Shown: positions 25,120-36,800 of the stretch, piece after piece
How positions within the stretch are numbered: position 1 is the first letter of the stretch
Layout: the number at the start of each line of letters is the position of its first letter
From: Gari tellinella
Taxonomy: Eukaryota; Mollusca; Bivalvia; Cardiida; Psammobiidae
DNA: 64,000 bases
Direction: 5' to 3'
Assembly (NCBI GenBank): GCA_922989275.2
Contig: OV277870.1
Coordinates: 59,421,079 to 59,485,078 of the forward strand
Notes under the pieces: model-generated
Databases searched by the model: none
Seen by the model: only the letters and a program-made list of their open reading frames with translations
What the model was told of the DNA's origin: nothing
Program-made: the position numbers and the translations under genes

Positions 25120-25368
25120 GGGGCCCGTTTCATAAAACTTCGAATGACAAAGTTAATGTCGTCGTAAATCAGATTATAAAAGTCTCAATTACTATTTATT
25201 TCTCCATCTAACACTGTACTGTGACATCTCTTTGGAATTGTCTTGAAAGACGATTCCAAACAAATGTCATTAGACAAGATTAGATAGATAAATCAGAAAT
25301 TAAATGTATTTTAAAGTTTTGAATTACGACCGTTTATGTCGTACGAAGTTTTATGAAACGGACCCCTG
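25120..25368. mobile_element. GGGCCCGTTTCATAAAAC-type foldback element
   Basis: Same family as 17707-17949; ends cccgtttcataaaacttcg and cgaagttttatgaaacgg. Confidence 0.85.
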
Positions 25369-26636
25369 ATAATACAGTTGTACAAAAAACACAAAATATA
25401 AATATAATTACCACATAAAACCGCTTCTGGCAGTGTAATAAAGCCATTCTATAAATGATATTGAAATATCTATGGTTGGACCCCAGTCCTACCTGTTCGT
25501 CCACAAGTCATTTGCCATGACGTTACCGTAAACAACGTCAACTTTTGGCGGAAAATACATAGGGCAGAGAGACTACACACTTCGGATTTAGTTGACTTAA
25601 AGGGAAATGGACAACTCCGGTTAAGTTGGTCTTATATTGTAGAGTTTGTCTTACAAACAACACATGTCCAAATCCCGTTGTCGTTAGGATGCATATAAGC
25701 GTAAATAATAGATAATAAACTATCCAGCCAAGTATTCACTAATTAAATAGTAGGCCGCCATCTTTGCATATTCGCAAGCGGAACTATTCGGTCTTTATCC
25801 TACTTGTGACGTCATATCTCCCCACGCATGTTGTAGGGTACTTTGGATGTACAGACTATTACATTTTGTAGCAATACGCCGGACCTCAAATTTACATAGC
25901 CGGTAAAGGAGGGATGTTACGTAAGCCAATACATTATACGAGTGACATATACCCTATATTATATCTGTTTAAAGGTGTAGCTCCTATATGAACGATTACT
26001 TAACAAAAAAACGAAGCTTGACATAATTTAGGACCGATTCAAGCGATGTTTTAATGATGTTTTATAAGATATACGCACATCTCAGGATGGACTTATCGAT
26101 AAAGACTATACAGAGCCACACTCTCGCTAAGTTGTATCGCGCACGACGTAGCACGCTCTCCACTTCCGGTACTTAACACTGACGGCGAGTTGACCTATTC
26201 AGGGTTTATTTCAAGTTTATATAATGCAAAAAAAAGTCTATAGCCAAACATTGAAAAATCAAAATTGTAAATATTTGCCTTTACAAAACTGAGATGAAAA
26301 TCACAAAAATCTGGCCATTTTGGCATGCTTTAGGCGGGCGCGCCAGTAAATGATATTGCGCGTCATTTTGGGCGCATACGGTAGACAATTCATAACTTGA
26401 CAACTCGTTACAGAGTTACGGGGCAATTCCAGGATCGTCCGAAAATCGTTGACGTCACGTATAGACGACCGCACTATTACGTTAACGTACCGACTTAACA
26501 GTTTCATCCAAAAACAAAGGTTACTGCTCGACAGTTTAGGATCACTGCCGAGACAATAAGGAATCGTCTGAGGTAAAGCTACAGTCCTATCCGTACCCGG
26601 GGATCGCATATTGAGCAGGTTTTCACTGGACGCACA
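25369..26636. other. Intergenic DNA
   Basis: Holds a phrase (ttttggcggaaaatacata, about 25545) that recurs near 36495, so part is dispersed repeat. An open minus frame at 26301-26609 has no recognisable motif. Confidence 0.4.
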
Positions 26637-26926
26637 ATGCCAAGAATAACGTCAACGTCATGTCCTGAGCCTGCGGTATCACAAGATCTGAAACCAGAGA
26701 GTATGTTTGTGGTAAACTGGGCGACGAATGCAGAACAATTACCAGATTGACTGGACCAACGACCTCAGAAATGCTCGATTACGAGAATGGCATGTTATCT
26801 CAAATGACGCCATTCGACGATACACCAGAGACGGAAATTTGCTGGCATTAGGCGTGACGATGGGCATTGACGTTTCTGAAGTGGCCTTGTGCAAAAAGGC
26901 ACTTAAAAATAAACCGCAAAATGAAT
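26637..26926 (+). pseudogene. Possible broken coding segment, identity uncertain
   Basis: Two overlapping frames look coding-like. One runs from ATG 26637 to a TGA at about 26746. The other starts at 26728 and includes IRRYTRDGNLLALGVTMGID followed by VSEVALCKKALKN, before a stop at 26926. The second stretch loosely recalls the last helices of invertebrate death-fold domains, where a 'DLLxLGxxxGL' phrase is common. That resemblance is from memory and weak. It may be a lone exon, a frame-shifted relic or chance. No partner exons were recognised nearby. Confidence 0.25.
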
Positions 26927-27667
26927 AAAACACATCTGTTCTTTCGAACACGTTCACATCTCCGTTAATTTTGAAATCGACCCCTATGCATTTTGACGTT
27001 GAATTAAGATGATACGTTTGGAATGTTTCCATCACCATTATAAAGAATTTACAGACATTGATACAAAGCTTTGAATAACAATAAGCTACATGTATCTGCA
27101 AAATTGTGTTTGTAGACAGAATTATACGCATCAGCATCCCATGTAAAGTTTCTATTTTTGCTGAGTATATATTACTCTATAGCAATAGACTATAGACTAT
27201 ACAATACACAGTAAGGTGTTCATATACATACGATGAATGCTCAAAACCGGAAGTGAAATTAAATTTAGCGTATATTAGTCAAAAGGGCTAGAAGTACAAC
27301 TATATGTGTTTTAGTTAAGTTTATTATAGTAGTAAATACATTTATTTTGTTACATTTATTTCCTTGTTGGTTGTCGGGTGGCGAAATTAGGTTTCAAACT
27401 CGGTAGCTTGTCGTTACACAGATAATCAAATGAAAGGTTTCACCAAAACAGATTGAAGCGAAGTAGTTTTTGTCCACAAGGCCAAGAAACTGGAGAGGAA
27501 AGAACGACTCTCCTGAAACATAAGTACAAAAATCTGAATAAGGGGAGATCCTTTGAAAGCACAGAAAACAAAGCAAATACTGAAAATCGCAGACTCGGTT
27601 TAATTGAGTCTGTTCATGCACTCAACTAAGTAACCACGACATTCATGATCCATTAGCTTGTTATATG

Positions 27668-27917
27668 TACAGTGGAGAAAACGTAATTCTTTCCCAATAT
27701 TCGCGTTTACGCTAAAACTATTATTTGCAGTGCAAATAGTTTGGAGCCAGATCAGACGCCGGGTTACCCGGCGTCTGATCAGGCTCCAAACTGTTTGCCA
27801 CTCAGATTAAAATAAATGGTCAGGAGTGTCAATAAGTTGTTATTGTCTATGTTTTATTTATATGCGTTTGCGTACGTTTGCGTTTAAACGTGAAAGAATA
27901 ACGTTTTCTCCACTGTA
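27668..27917 (+). mobile_element. TACAGTGGAGAAAACG-type hairpin MITE
   Basis: TA-CAGTGGAGAAAACGTTATTC to the matching inverted end. Core at 27730-27803: CAAATAG, GATCAGACGCCGGG and complement. Copies at 45541, 45882 (split), 52711 and 55270, with degraded copies near 42113, 43715 and 57560. Confidence 0.85.
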
Positions 27918-28039
27918 TACAGTAGACATAAGTCCCAGTTCTACAAGGGAAACAAGATGACGAAAATACCAAAAGCATTCACACACTTACAATGATTCAT
28001 AACCAGTGCCCTCCTGAGGCTTTGATCTATGTATATATA

Positions 28040-28800
28040 TGTATATACAGATGGGTCAGCAACCAACGCAATCCATGATGGAGGAGCTGGTATTATCATC
28101 TAACATACCAATTGGACTTCAGAGACAGCATGTGCTGCTTCAGGAAAACACTGCACTAACTTCAAAGCAGAGATAGATGCACTACGAAATCCAATTGAAT
28201 TGGTTAAAATAATTGTAGTCAATGGCTAACAAATTGCTTTCGTTACCGAAACATTGTCTGTTCTGGAAGCACTCTCCAACATCAAATTACCGTAGTTAGC
28301 AAATCCGTTGTAGCAGCTGAGAAGAGACAATAGAGTTGTACTACAATGGATTCCCGCCCACTTTGGAATACAAGGCAGTAAAACTTCAGACAATATGACA
28401 AAACACGGTGCACAGACAGCTCAGCAAGACGGAAGGTAGCGATCATCAAGGAACAGTACAAGGCAAGAGAAGGATGATAACCACCGTCTAAGTAGGCCCG
28501 GACAAGTAGCGATGGTGAGACTCAGGTCGGGGCACAACAGACTGAATGCACTTATTTTCAGGACAGTCATACTGGCTGCATTACCTGCGTGTCTATGTGA
28601 CAGCAGAACATGTCCTGTAGAGGTGTAACGGACATCAACAGCAGAGGGCAGCAATATGGCCGTCAGGGACACCACTTCACAAGAAACTGTATGGCGACAT
28701 AGAGGACCTGAGAAGGACCACGCAGTCTATCTCTGCAATCGGACTAACCGTGTAGAGCTAATGCAAATAGGAAGTAGCGAATATCTGTATACAACCTGTT
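28040..28800 (+). pseudogene. Decayed LINE fragment with RNase H domain
   Basis: Broken frames spell the start of an RNase H domain (YTDGSATNA, then DGGAGI, GKHCTNFKAEIDALRN), then ALSN, a frame-shifted relic of an 'alone in a row' helix and RPGQVAMVRLRSGHNRLNA, which in intact LINEs precedes a Cys-rich tail. Several stops and frameshifts are present. The following 3' sequence (about 28850-29066) recurs at about 45010-45240, where no RNase H relic is visible, suggesting a second, more truncated copy of the same element. Confidence 0.7.
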
Positions 28801-29067
28801 TGTTATTTTACTGTTTTGACAAATACATTTCTGCTGATGTTTTCTTCAAACAGTTCAGAGAACTGTAGCAGACGACTTTACATAGCGTGCAGATGTTTAA
28901 AATAGATTGAATGTATCATTAAGATATGTAACCATTAGAAAAGATATGTGAGTGATATGTACATGTGTTAATGTGTTTCATGCCTTATAAGTTCGTTTTG
29001 GTACAATGCATATACCAATTGCATATATGGTATACCGGTATTGCCATATATTTCATATCAAATAGAT

Positions 29068-29434
29068 TACAGTGTTCCATCTCTACAACGGCCCTCCCTC
29101 CAAACAACGACTCCCTCCTTACAACGACCCTTGCCGCAATTACCCCAAACAAGACAATTATGTCCAACCCATTCACAGCTGCAATGTCAACTGCTTAAAA
29201 TTGTCATCTGCTGTTCTTCTCAAAGTCAAATAATGGACATTTTGACAGAAGAAAACTTAATGAAGAGCGACACACAGCTTGTATCCAGATCAGACGTCGC
29301 GTCAGCCGGCGTCTGCTCTGGATTCAAGCTGTTTGCAAATGTATAGCAATTTCCCTCCCTATAACGACTCCCTCCGAACAACGCATACAATCCTTGTCTC
29401 CCATTGCGTGTCATTGTAGAGAGGGAGTGCTGTG
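29068..29434 (-). mobile_element. TACAGTGCTCCCTC-type MITE
   Basis: TACAGTGTTCCATC at the left, GAGGGAGTGCTGTG at the right. Core hairpin at 29276-29335 in reverse orientation to the copies in gene B. Confidence 0.8.
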
Positions 29435-29499
29435 ATACCAAATCCTATTTCATAGTTATGTTAATCAATTAATCAACATATACGGCTTAATTAATTTAT

Positions 29500-30157
29500 T
29501 TCTCCACTGAAGACAATATTTCAATTTATACAGTCATACATATGTTTCTCTAGAAATAATGTCTATACTCTCACAGAAGGGAGCTTACAGCATACTAAAA
29601 GAAAAGCAGAATGCGTATGATGGCGTATTCTGCAACGGTTTCAATATGCTTAAACACATAAAACCTAGCGACGTGTTATACTTGTTATTAACAAATCATT
29701 TACCTATCAAGAGTACACGTATATATGCAAACAGTGTAGACCCTGATCAGAGGGCCGCTTATGGCTCTACACTGTTTGTCATTATGTAAAATATTGTTAA
29801 CAACCATTTTAATAATTAAAAATGGACTAAATTTATATGTAAATTGGAATTGCCAACTTAAAGTATTGGTGAGTTTCTTTAAACGTGAGCTGCACGCATT
29901 CTACAGCCCGGTCACTCGGTGTCTGATCGGGCTCAACAGTTTTGAAATGGACTTCATTATTTCAGTATAAGGGCGTTTTTTCGGAAAAGGTAAATATTTA
30001 TAGTAATATATGGAAAACAATCGCATGTTTTCACTTGTTTGGCCCTACTCCTTACGTCAATGAATAATTCATGCAAAACACTGAATAAAAGATTGCAATT
30101 CAAAATGAGTTTATCAAAACAAAAACGTTTACTTGCGCGGTACACAATTTTACGCAG
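29500..30157. repeat. Degraded second-plan and GATCAGA hairpins
   Basis: A degraded second-plan hairpin lies at about 29598-29640 (gcagaatgcg/cgtattctgc). A GATCAGA-plan core with shortened stem lies at 29730-29782. The remainder has nothing recognised. Confidence 0.5.
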
Positions 30158-30369
30158 TTAACCTTTTCACTCTCAATGACGCCATAAAGCGCGTTTGCAA
30201 ACAGTTTTGGTCCTGATCAGACGCCGCGTAACGCGGCTACTGACCAGAACCAAAACTGTTTGACACTCGTTTCGAAATTTCGCCAGTCATATTAATTTAA
30301 ATATAACTTTGAAACGATACTGCAGACATCAATATTGAAGCAGTCGACATCATGGCGGTGAAGTGTTAA
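30158..30369 (+). mobile_element. TTAA-ended hairpin MITE upstream of gene C
   Basis: TTAACCTTTTCACTC to gaagtgttaa; core at 30196-30265. It ends about 520 bp before the gene C start codon. Confidence 0.75.
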
Positions 30370-30886
30370 TTACTCTCGTTAAAATTGAGCACTGTCTTAC
30401 ACCGAAAGCAATAGTTATTTGCAAACAGTTTGGATCCAAACTGTTTTACATTGACACTTATTTCAATATTTCTTAAGTCAAAATACCTAACATTTAAATT
30501 AGAGAGAGCAGTCAACATTTGTTTAAATTTTATGACGCCATCGCAGTGAAGGGATTTAAGTCTGATTTATCGCGTATCCTTATAAATGCTTACCAAATTA
30601 TGTGAACGTCGAAACAAAGCGCCGTTTGTTTACAGGACGTCCAATGTTTTCATGTTCATAGAATTGTGAGGACACCTTTAAAAGAATCACAACAAAAGAT
30701 ACAATAACTGGTCACTGTTTCCAAGCATGGAATAATGTATTTGATAACTTAAGCATTGCAAAGGTTATTTGTGCAATTTACCGTGCGAAAAAAATGGACG
30801 ATTCATCAAGTACAAGTAGTGTATGCATACATGAAGACATTGCAATATACAAATGTATGTGAATATGAAGGACGACATCTGCGGCA

Positions 30887-33800
30887 ATGGACGTGCTCTT
30901 GTATATTGTTCTCGGATTGATCATACTGTATTTGGTTCTCAGACGGAACTCAGAGAAAAACAAACCAATACCTGGACCCACAGGATGGCCTCTTGTAGGG
31001 TATGCACCGTACATGAAGAAGGGCGGAGAGTACAAAACATTTTCTGATTTTGCCGAACTGTATGGGGATATGTTTAAACTAAATGTGTTCGGACAAAGTA
31101 TAGTAGTGCTTAATAGCGCACAGCTGATCCGAAAAGCATTCAGTGGTGATGAATACAAAAAGTTCATCAATGATAGAATCTCTTTATTCGCCGGAAAATA
31201 TGTCTTTATTAATAATCAAGCCATTACTTTCAACCTAAAAGCCAACTCACCAGAGCATGGAAAAGTACGAAAGGGGTTTTCCCAAGTTCTAAATGTTTAC
31301 GGAGAAGGAAAACATGTGTTTGAGGACAAAGTTGCATCAGAGCTTGTAAATCTAGTTGACAGAATCCAGCGGTTTCAGGGAAAAGAGTTTGAGATGCTTG
31401 TTTTACTAAGGCGATCATTGTCGAATGTCATATCAATCATAGTAAGTAAATCTTTGACGGAGAATATGGAATTAATACACTTTTTTCACATCTTAAAAAT
31501 GCCGAAGATTGTTATTAAAGTGTACGCCTATATAAGCTACAACACAGCCAGGGCGCTTTTTCAGGGACCCGTCTTACGAAACGTCGTACGACAAAAACAG
31601 TCGTTAGCCAAACCTTTATTTAATGTAAGTTCTGATTTTTTTCCTTATAATCATGTCTTATGACATCTCTTTGGAATCGTCTTGAAAAGAGATGTCACAA
31701 GACAGGATCAGAAGAAGAAAGGAATTATAATTGAGAATTATTAAATCGGATTTATGACAACATTTGTCGTACGACCTTTCATAAGATTGACCCAGATGTT
31801 TATATTATGCAGATGTTTATATTATGCATATTCATAGAGTTAACAATTTTCATTCCATTTGCACTCTTTCGCTGCCAAGTTAATCGTGAGATTTTTACCT
31901 CTTCGCCGTGTCACTGTCGTCTGCTTCAATTTGGTTTCAAAGTAAGATTCAATGTTTTATGATTTAAACATATCGATACGAGTGTATCTTTAGTACAACT
32001 TTTTGAAATATAATTAAAACTAGTACAAAACCATAAAAACATACCATTTTTTGTTAACTCATTCACCCCTGAAACTTTAAATGAACTATTCAAGTTGACA
32101 ATTAAATTTAGTCCATTTTTGAAAAGTTAGGTTATCACTATTTTACAAAATGACAAACAGTGTAGACCCTGATCAGAAGGCTCCTCTAGGAGCCCTCTGA
32201 TCAGGGTCTACACTGTTTGCATAGGACAAGTGTGTTCTTGATAGGTATGTGATTTGGTAATGACGAGTATACTCGTCGCTAGTGTTCAATGTGTTAAAGC
32301 AAGTTGTAAACGTATGCAATAAACGCTTTTATCAGCTGCAAGTGGCGCCCATTGAGCAATACGCATTGATCAAAATATCTTGCCGTGCTACATACAGAAC
32401 ACGGTATTAAGTCTAAAATACGCAGACGAACATGTCAACTAACATAGATTCTATATATTCTAGTTGGTGTAAAAGTGTTTATATCAAGTGATGATAATAT
32501 ATAATTTTTATTGATAACATGATGTGCCAGGATTTCCTTCTATTTCATTGTTTATATCACATGAACTAACTTGATTATACTGTTTATAACAATCAAGTGA
32601 AATACTGCTGATTTGAAACACAAGACGTTTGAAAGCGCATTTCTGTAGAAACGCAGGCTACTTAACGGCGTATATCCCGAGAGACTATTTAGATAATTAG
32701 AATAATAAAAAAGCATTGCCTGCACAAAAGTAGTATGCCTTTCACTTGTTGCTTACTTCTTCTGAATATACATAGGACGATATATGATTAATTGATTGGG
32801 GTTTTACAGCCCTGCAACACAAAATGGGTCATATTGCGCCGATATGTATGTTAGTAGTGAATTAATGTGTTGGTGACGCAGATTGGCGGAGTCTTACCAC
32901 TCTGCACTGGTGAGAGAGGAAAGATTCAACCCTTCCCCCATCCAACTGGTATGTAATGCTAAAACAACTGGTAAATGTTTGGTAAATTAGTTTTCATCAT
33001 TTTTGGGTATTGATTTTTATTTTCTAGCTCGGGGGTCATGGCCTTAACGATGCCGACGAAGATATAAACATGTTCTGGGACTTTGACGAAACGTCTGATT
33101 ACCTACTTGGCCCGGAGGTCAATTTAGTATTGATGTCATTTCCAATTCTGCGATTTGTACCTGGGGCTTATAAGACTGTCTTTGAAAAGAATGAGTCTGC
33201 TAAACAGCGCATCTTAAGACGCTACTTTCACGAGAAAAAGGTAATCTTCATTATTTAAAATGTTCTTAAACATCATTTTAAAATGCTCTATATCATGTTG
33301 CCAATCGTATACTAATACAGTGGAGATATATCATTGCAAGTAATTTGGAGCCAGATAACATGCCAGGTAACCGGCGTCTGATCAGGTATCAACCTGTTTG
33401 CCACTCAGATAAAAACAATCTTGCGACATCTAAAATTGATGTTTTTTCTAGATTTCATTGAATTGTGCTTGCTTTACTCCAAACCTCTCCAAAATCACTT
33501 AAAAAATAACACAAACTACTAAAATTTCACATAAAGCTTATAAATGGTGAATTAAGTCTTAAATAATGATAAAAATGTTAATTTTTAAACATAAAACTAC
33601 GATGTGTTTTATTTCAAGGGGAGCAACTCGTACGAAACTAAAGATAGCTACAGTGGTAAATACGCTATTCCTACCCATTTACGCGTTAATCTATGCGTAA
33701 GAAACGCATAGTGAACGGTAAACGCACGGTTAACGAACGCTTAACGATCGCTTAATGAACGCTTAAGGCCTAACGATCTTAACCCGTTTAAACGCGTTAA

Positions 33801-36800
33801 TAAACGAATATACCAGAGATGCTGCGATTAGTGCTTCAGGTATCCGTTTCACGCGGAGATTTCGGATCTTATCGACAGGCACTGACCACCGCCTGTAACC
33901 AATCTATTTATGTAACCCGCCTATACATATGCCACTCAGATATCGGGAGATTAACAGTGTATTGCCAATTAAAGATAGCAATGTTATCGGCGATACCACC
34001 TAGTGTTCTGTAATACACATGTCATAAAGTGGGTGTGTTTACCGCTGAAGCTAAGGGGTCCGTCGGCTAAGTGATGACCCTTTCATCCCGGCTCATTTAA
34101 ACGCGTAAAGAAACGCGTAAAGAAACGGCTAGGAAAGCCGTTTAAGGAAACGGATAATAAACGCATAGTGAACGGTTAACGAAAGCGTAAGAAACGCGTA
34201 GAATGGGTAGAAATAGCGTATTTACCACTGTATATACAGTTACTATTAAATCTTGACCCATAACCATTCATTACCTATGCAAAAAAGTGTAGACACAGAT
34301 CAGAGGGCTCATTAAGGAGCCATCTGATCTGGGTCTACACTGTTTTTCATTTGAGAATATATAGCAGAAAACAATTATTTATAGCCAACCATTGTATATA
34401 TTTCATACAGGCTACATATAAACCAGGTGAAGTCAGGGGTTTTGTGGATTTCTTCATTGGCGAACAACTGAGAGAACAGAATGAAGGACGAGACGTGTTC
34501 TATACAGACGAAAGAATCATGGCTTTAACTTTGGAAACCGTTGGAGCTGGTAGTATACATAGCTTCTATTAAAAAGACATTTTAGAAAACAACATCTCGC
34601 TTAGCATTCTATCATAAAATTGTGCGGACGTTTCTTCTTCTTTATTCGTATATTATCACATATCTTAATCCTTACTCTGACTAATTTTTATAAATTGTTA
34701 TATTTAGGTATACTTGCCAGTAAATAAATTCGACAGTGTCTGTCACACAATTAGGACATAATACAGTATCTTACATAAGTGCTCATTATTGATCATTATT
34801 AATAAACGAGTTGACTCAAATAATATTTATTTTAGTCAATGAACACCAATGTGAGATTCTGTTTATCAAATAACAATTTTAAAGAACCATTAAAGCAATC
34901 GAAGTCGTAGTTTTTAGTTTTTCTGCTATATAAATTGTCCGCCAAAATCTGACCTTTTTACAGGAACGTCATTGCTTATGACGTCACTTTGTAACCCACT
35001 ACATGCAGCGCCTGTGGAAGAACCTAAAACACAATACATGTATTTCACTAGTGGATTGCGATATTTATATAATGAATTTATGACACTCATAGACCGCAAG
35101 CTATAATTATGATAAAGAAAACAATAAAAACATACCTACAATATTACACGTGTACCTGGGGCCCGTTTTACTAAACTACTTACGCAAAATTTTTGCGTAA
35201 GTCAAATTTTAAATTTGAATTTATATTTTTTTTATCACTTGCTACAAACAGCAAATAGCCAGAACAGAGGACGCGCTTTTAGCGCGTCCTCTGATCTGGC
35301 TATTTGCTGTTTGCAAACGTTTTGATCGAAAAATATGAGTAAAACGATTTTGACTTACGCAAAAATTTTGCGTAAGTAGTTTAGTATAACGGGCCCCTGG
35401 TGGTGATGTCGAGTAATTTATTGAGAATAATGGCAATGAAAGAGAAAATAACAATCATTGTAATTGTATCACTACTGCAGGTATTTTGACATCCTTGTCA
35501 AGTATTTCGTCATTACTGGTGTGTTTGCTAAACTACCCCGAGTATCAAGTCAAGATTCAAGCTGAACTGGACAGGGTGGTGGGCAGAGAGAGACTTCCGT
35601 CGTTCTCCGACAGACGTGAGTGTGTGTTCACTGAAGCGGTGGTTCTAGAAACATTGCGCTACTTAACTCCAATACCTTTGCTGTTTCCTCACTATTGCGA
35701 AAAAGGCATTGTGTTTGAAGGATCACAAATACCCCCGAAATCATTAGTAAGTATTGTTTTCTTTGTCAAGTACACGTCCATGTATAGTCTCATTACTCAA
35801 AACCAGATTTTAATTACTAGTATGTGTTAAAAGTGTCCCTGATTGACTATCAAATATATGTATCCTGTTCTTACAATGGTGTATTCAACTAATCATTCGA
35901 AAGGTATATGTATTGTAATGTTAAATGAACGAAAGGCCAATCGACATGACTCATAGGCATTTTTGACATATTGTTCATGTGTTAAACATAATCACTAAAC
36001 TCTTATATCAATGTTTGTAAAAAGAGTTTCATCTGATTTTTTTTTATCAAAATTTCATTTTTAAATTGCGTTATTGGTGAAATATTGACAACGGTACCAA
36101 ACAGTATATGTCCTGATCAAACTCAAAGTAACTCGGCATCTATTCTTGGCCTAACTGTTTGAAAATGTCAAATGTTGTGACATATCTGACAAGAATGCCA
36201 TCTCTTTTCTATGAAACATCTGCTATTGTGAGTCTTTGTGAAGAGTTTATGAGTACTTTAAAGATGTTGTTAACTCATGAACATATAATTTAATATTGTT
36301 TGTTTTCATTACATTTGGTTAGCTGTGATTGGCTGTAATTTTTGTTTCATAACTCCATGAAAAAAATAAAATTCAGGCCACGCCTTGTCAGGACTACTTT
36401 CCCTTAGTCCAACTGCTCTTCACAAGCGCTGCATGAAGCAGGATACCAAATGACGTCATTGACGTCGACGTTACTACATAACAACGTTGCGTTTTGGCGG
36501 AAAATATATATGGCGGAGGGACTACAACCTACGTTTTAAAAGCGTTAAAAAAGAACATTCGCGTCCGATTCTCTATTTAACTATTTTCTTAAATTCAGAA
36601 GTGATATTAAATTATAAGGAATAATTCGGAATATTTATTGTATTCATGCACAGGTCTTTCAAAATGAGTCAAAATACATCCATATGTTCAACAAACATCC
36701 TTAACAAATGTTTCAAGAAGTTTCAAGAAGTTTAAAAAAATATTTTTTTTTTCGTATCATGTATGTATACAATGAAAAGGTGGATGTGTTTTCAGAGCCA

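Noticed and set aside
26301..26609. 102-codon minus-strand open frame
   Set aside because: No motif, no repeat of composition typical of the genes here, and no splice context that I could support.
26739..27137. 132-codon minus-strand open frame
   Set aside because: No recognisable domain; low-complexity AT-rich translation opposite the weak plus-strand candidate.
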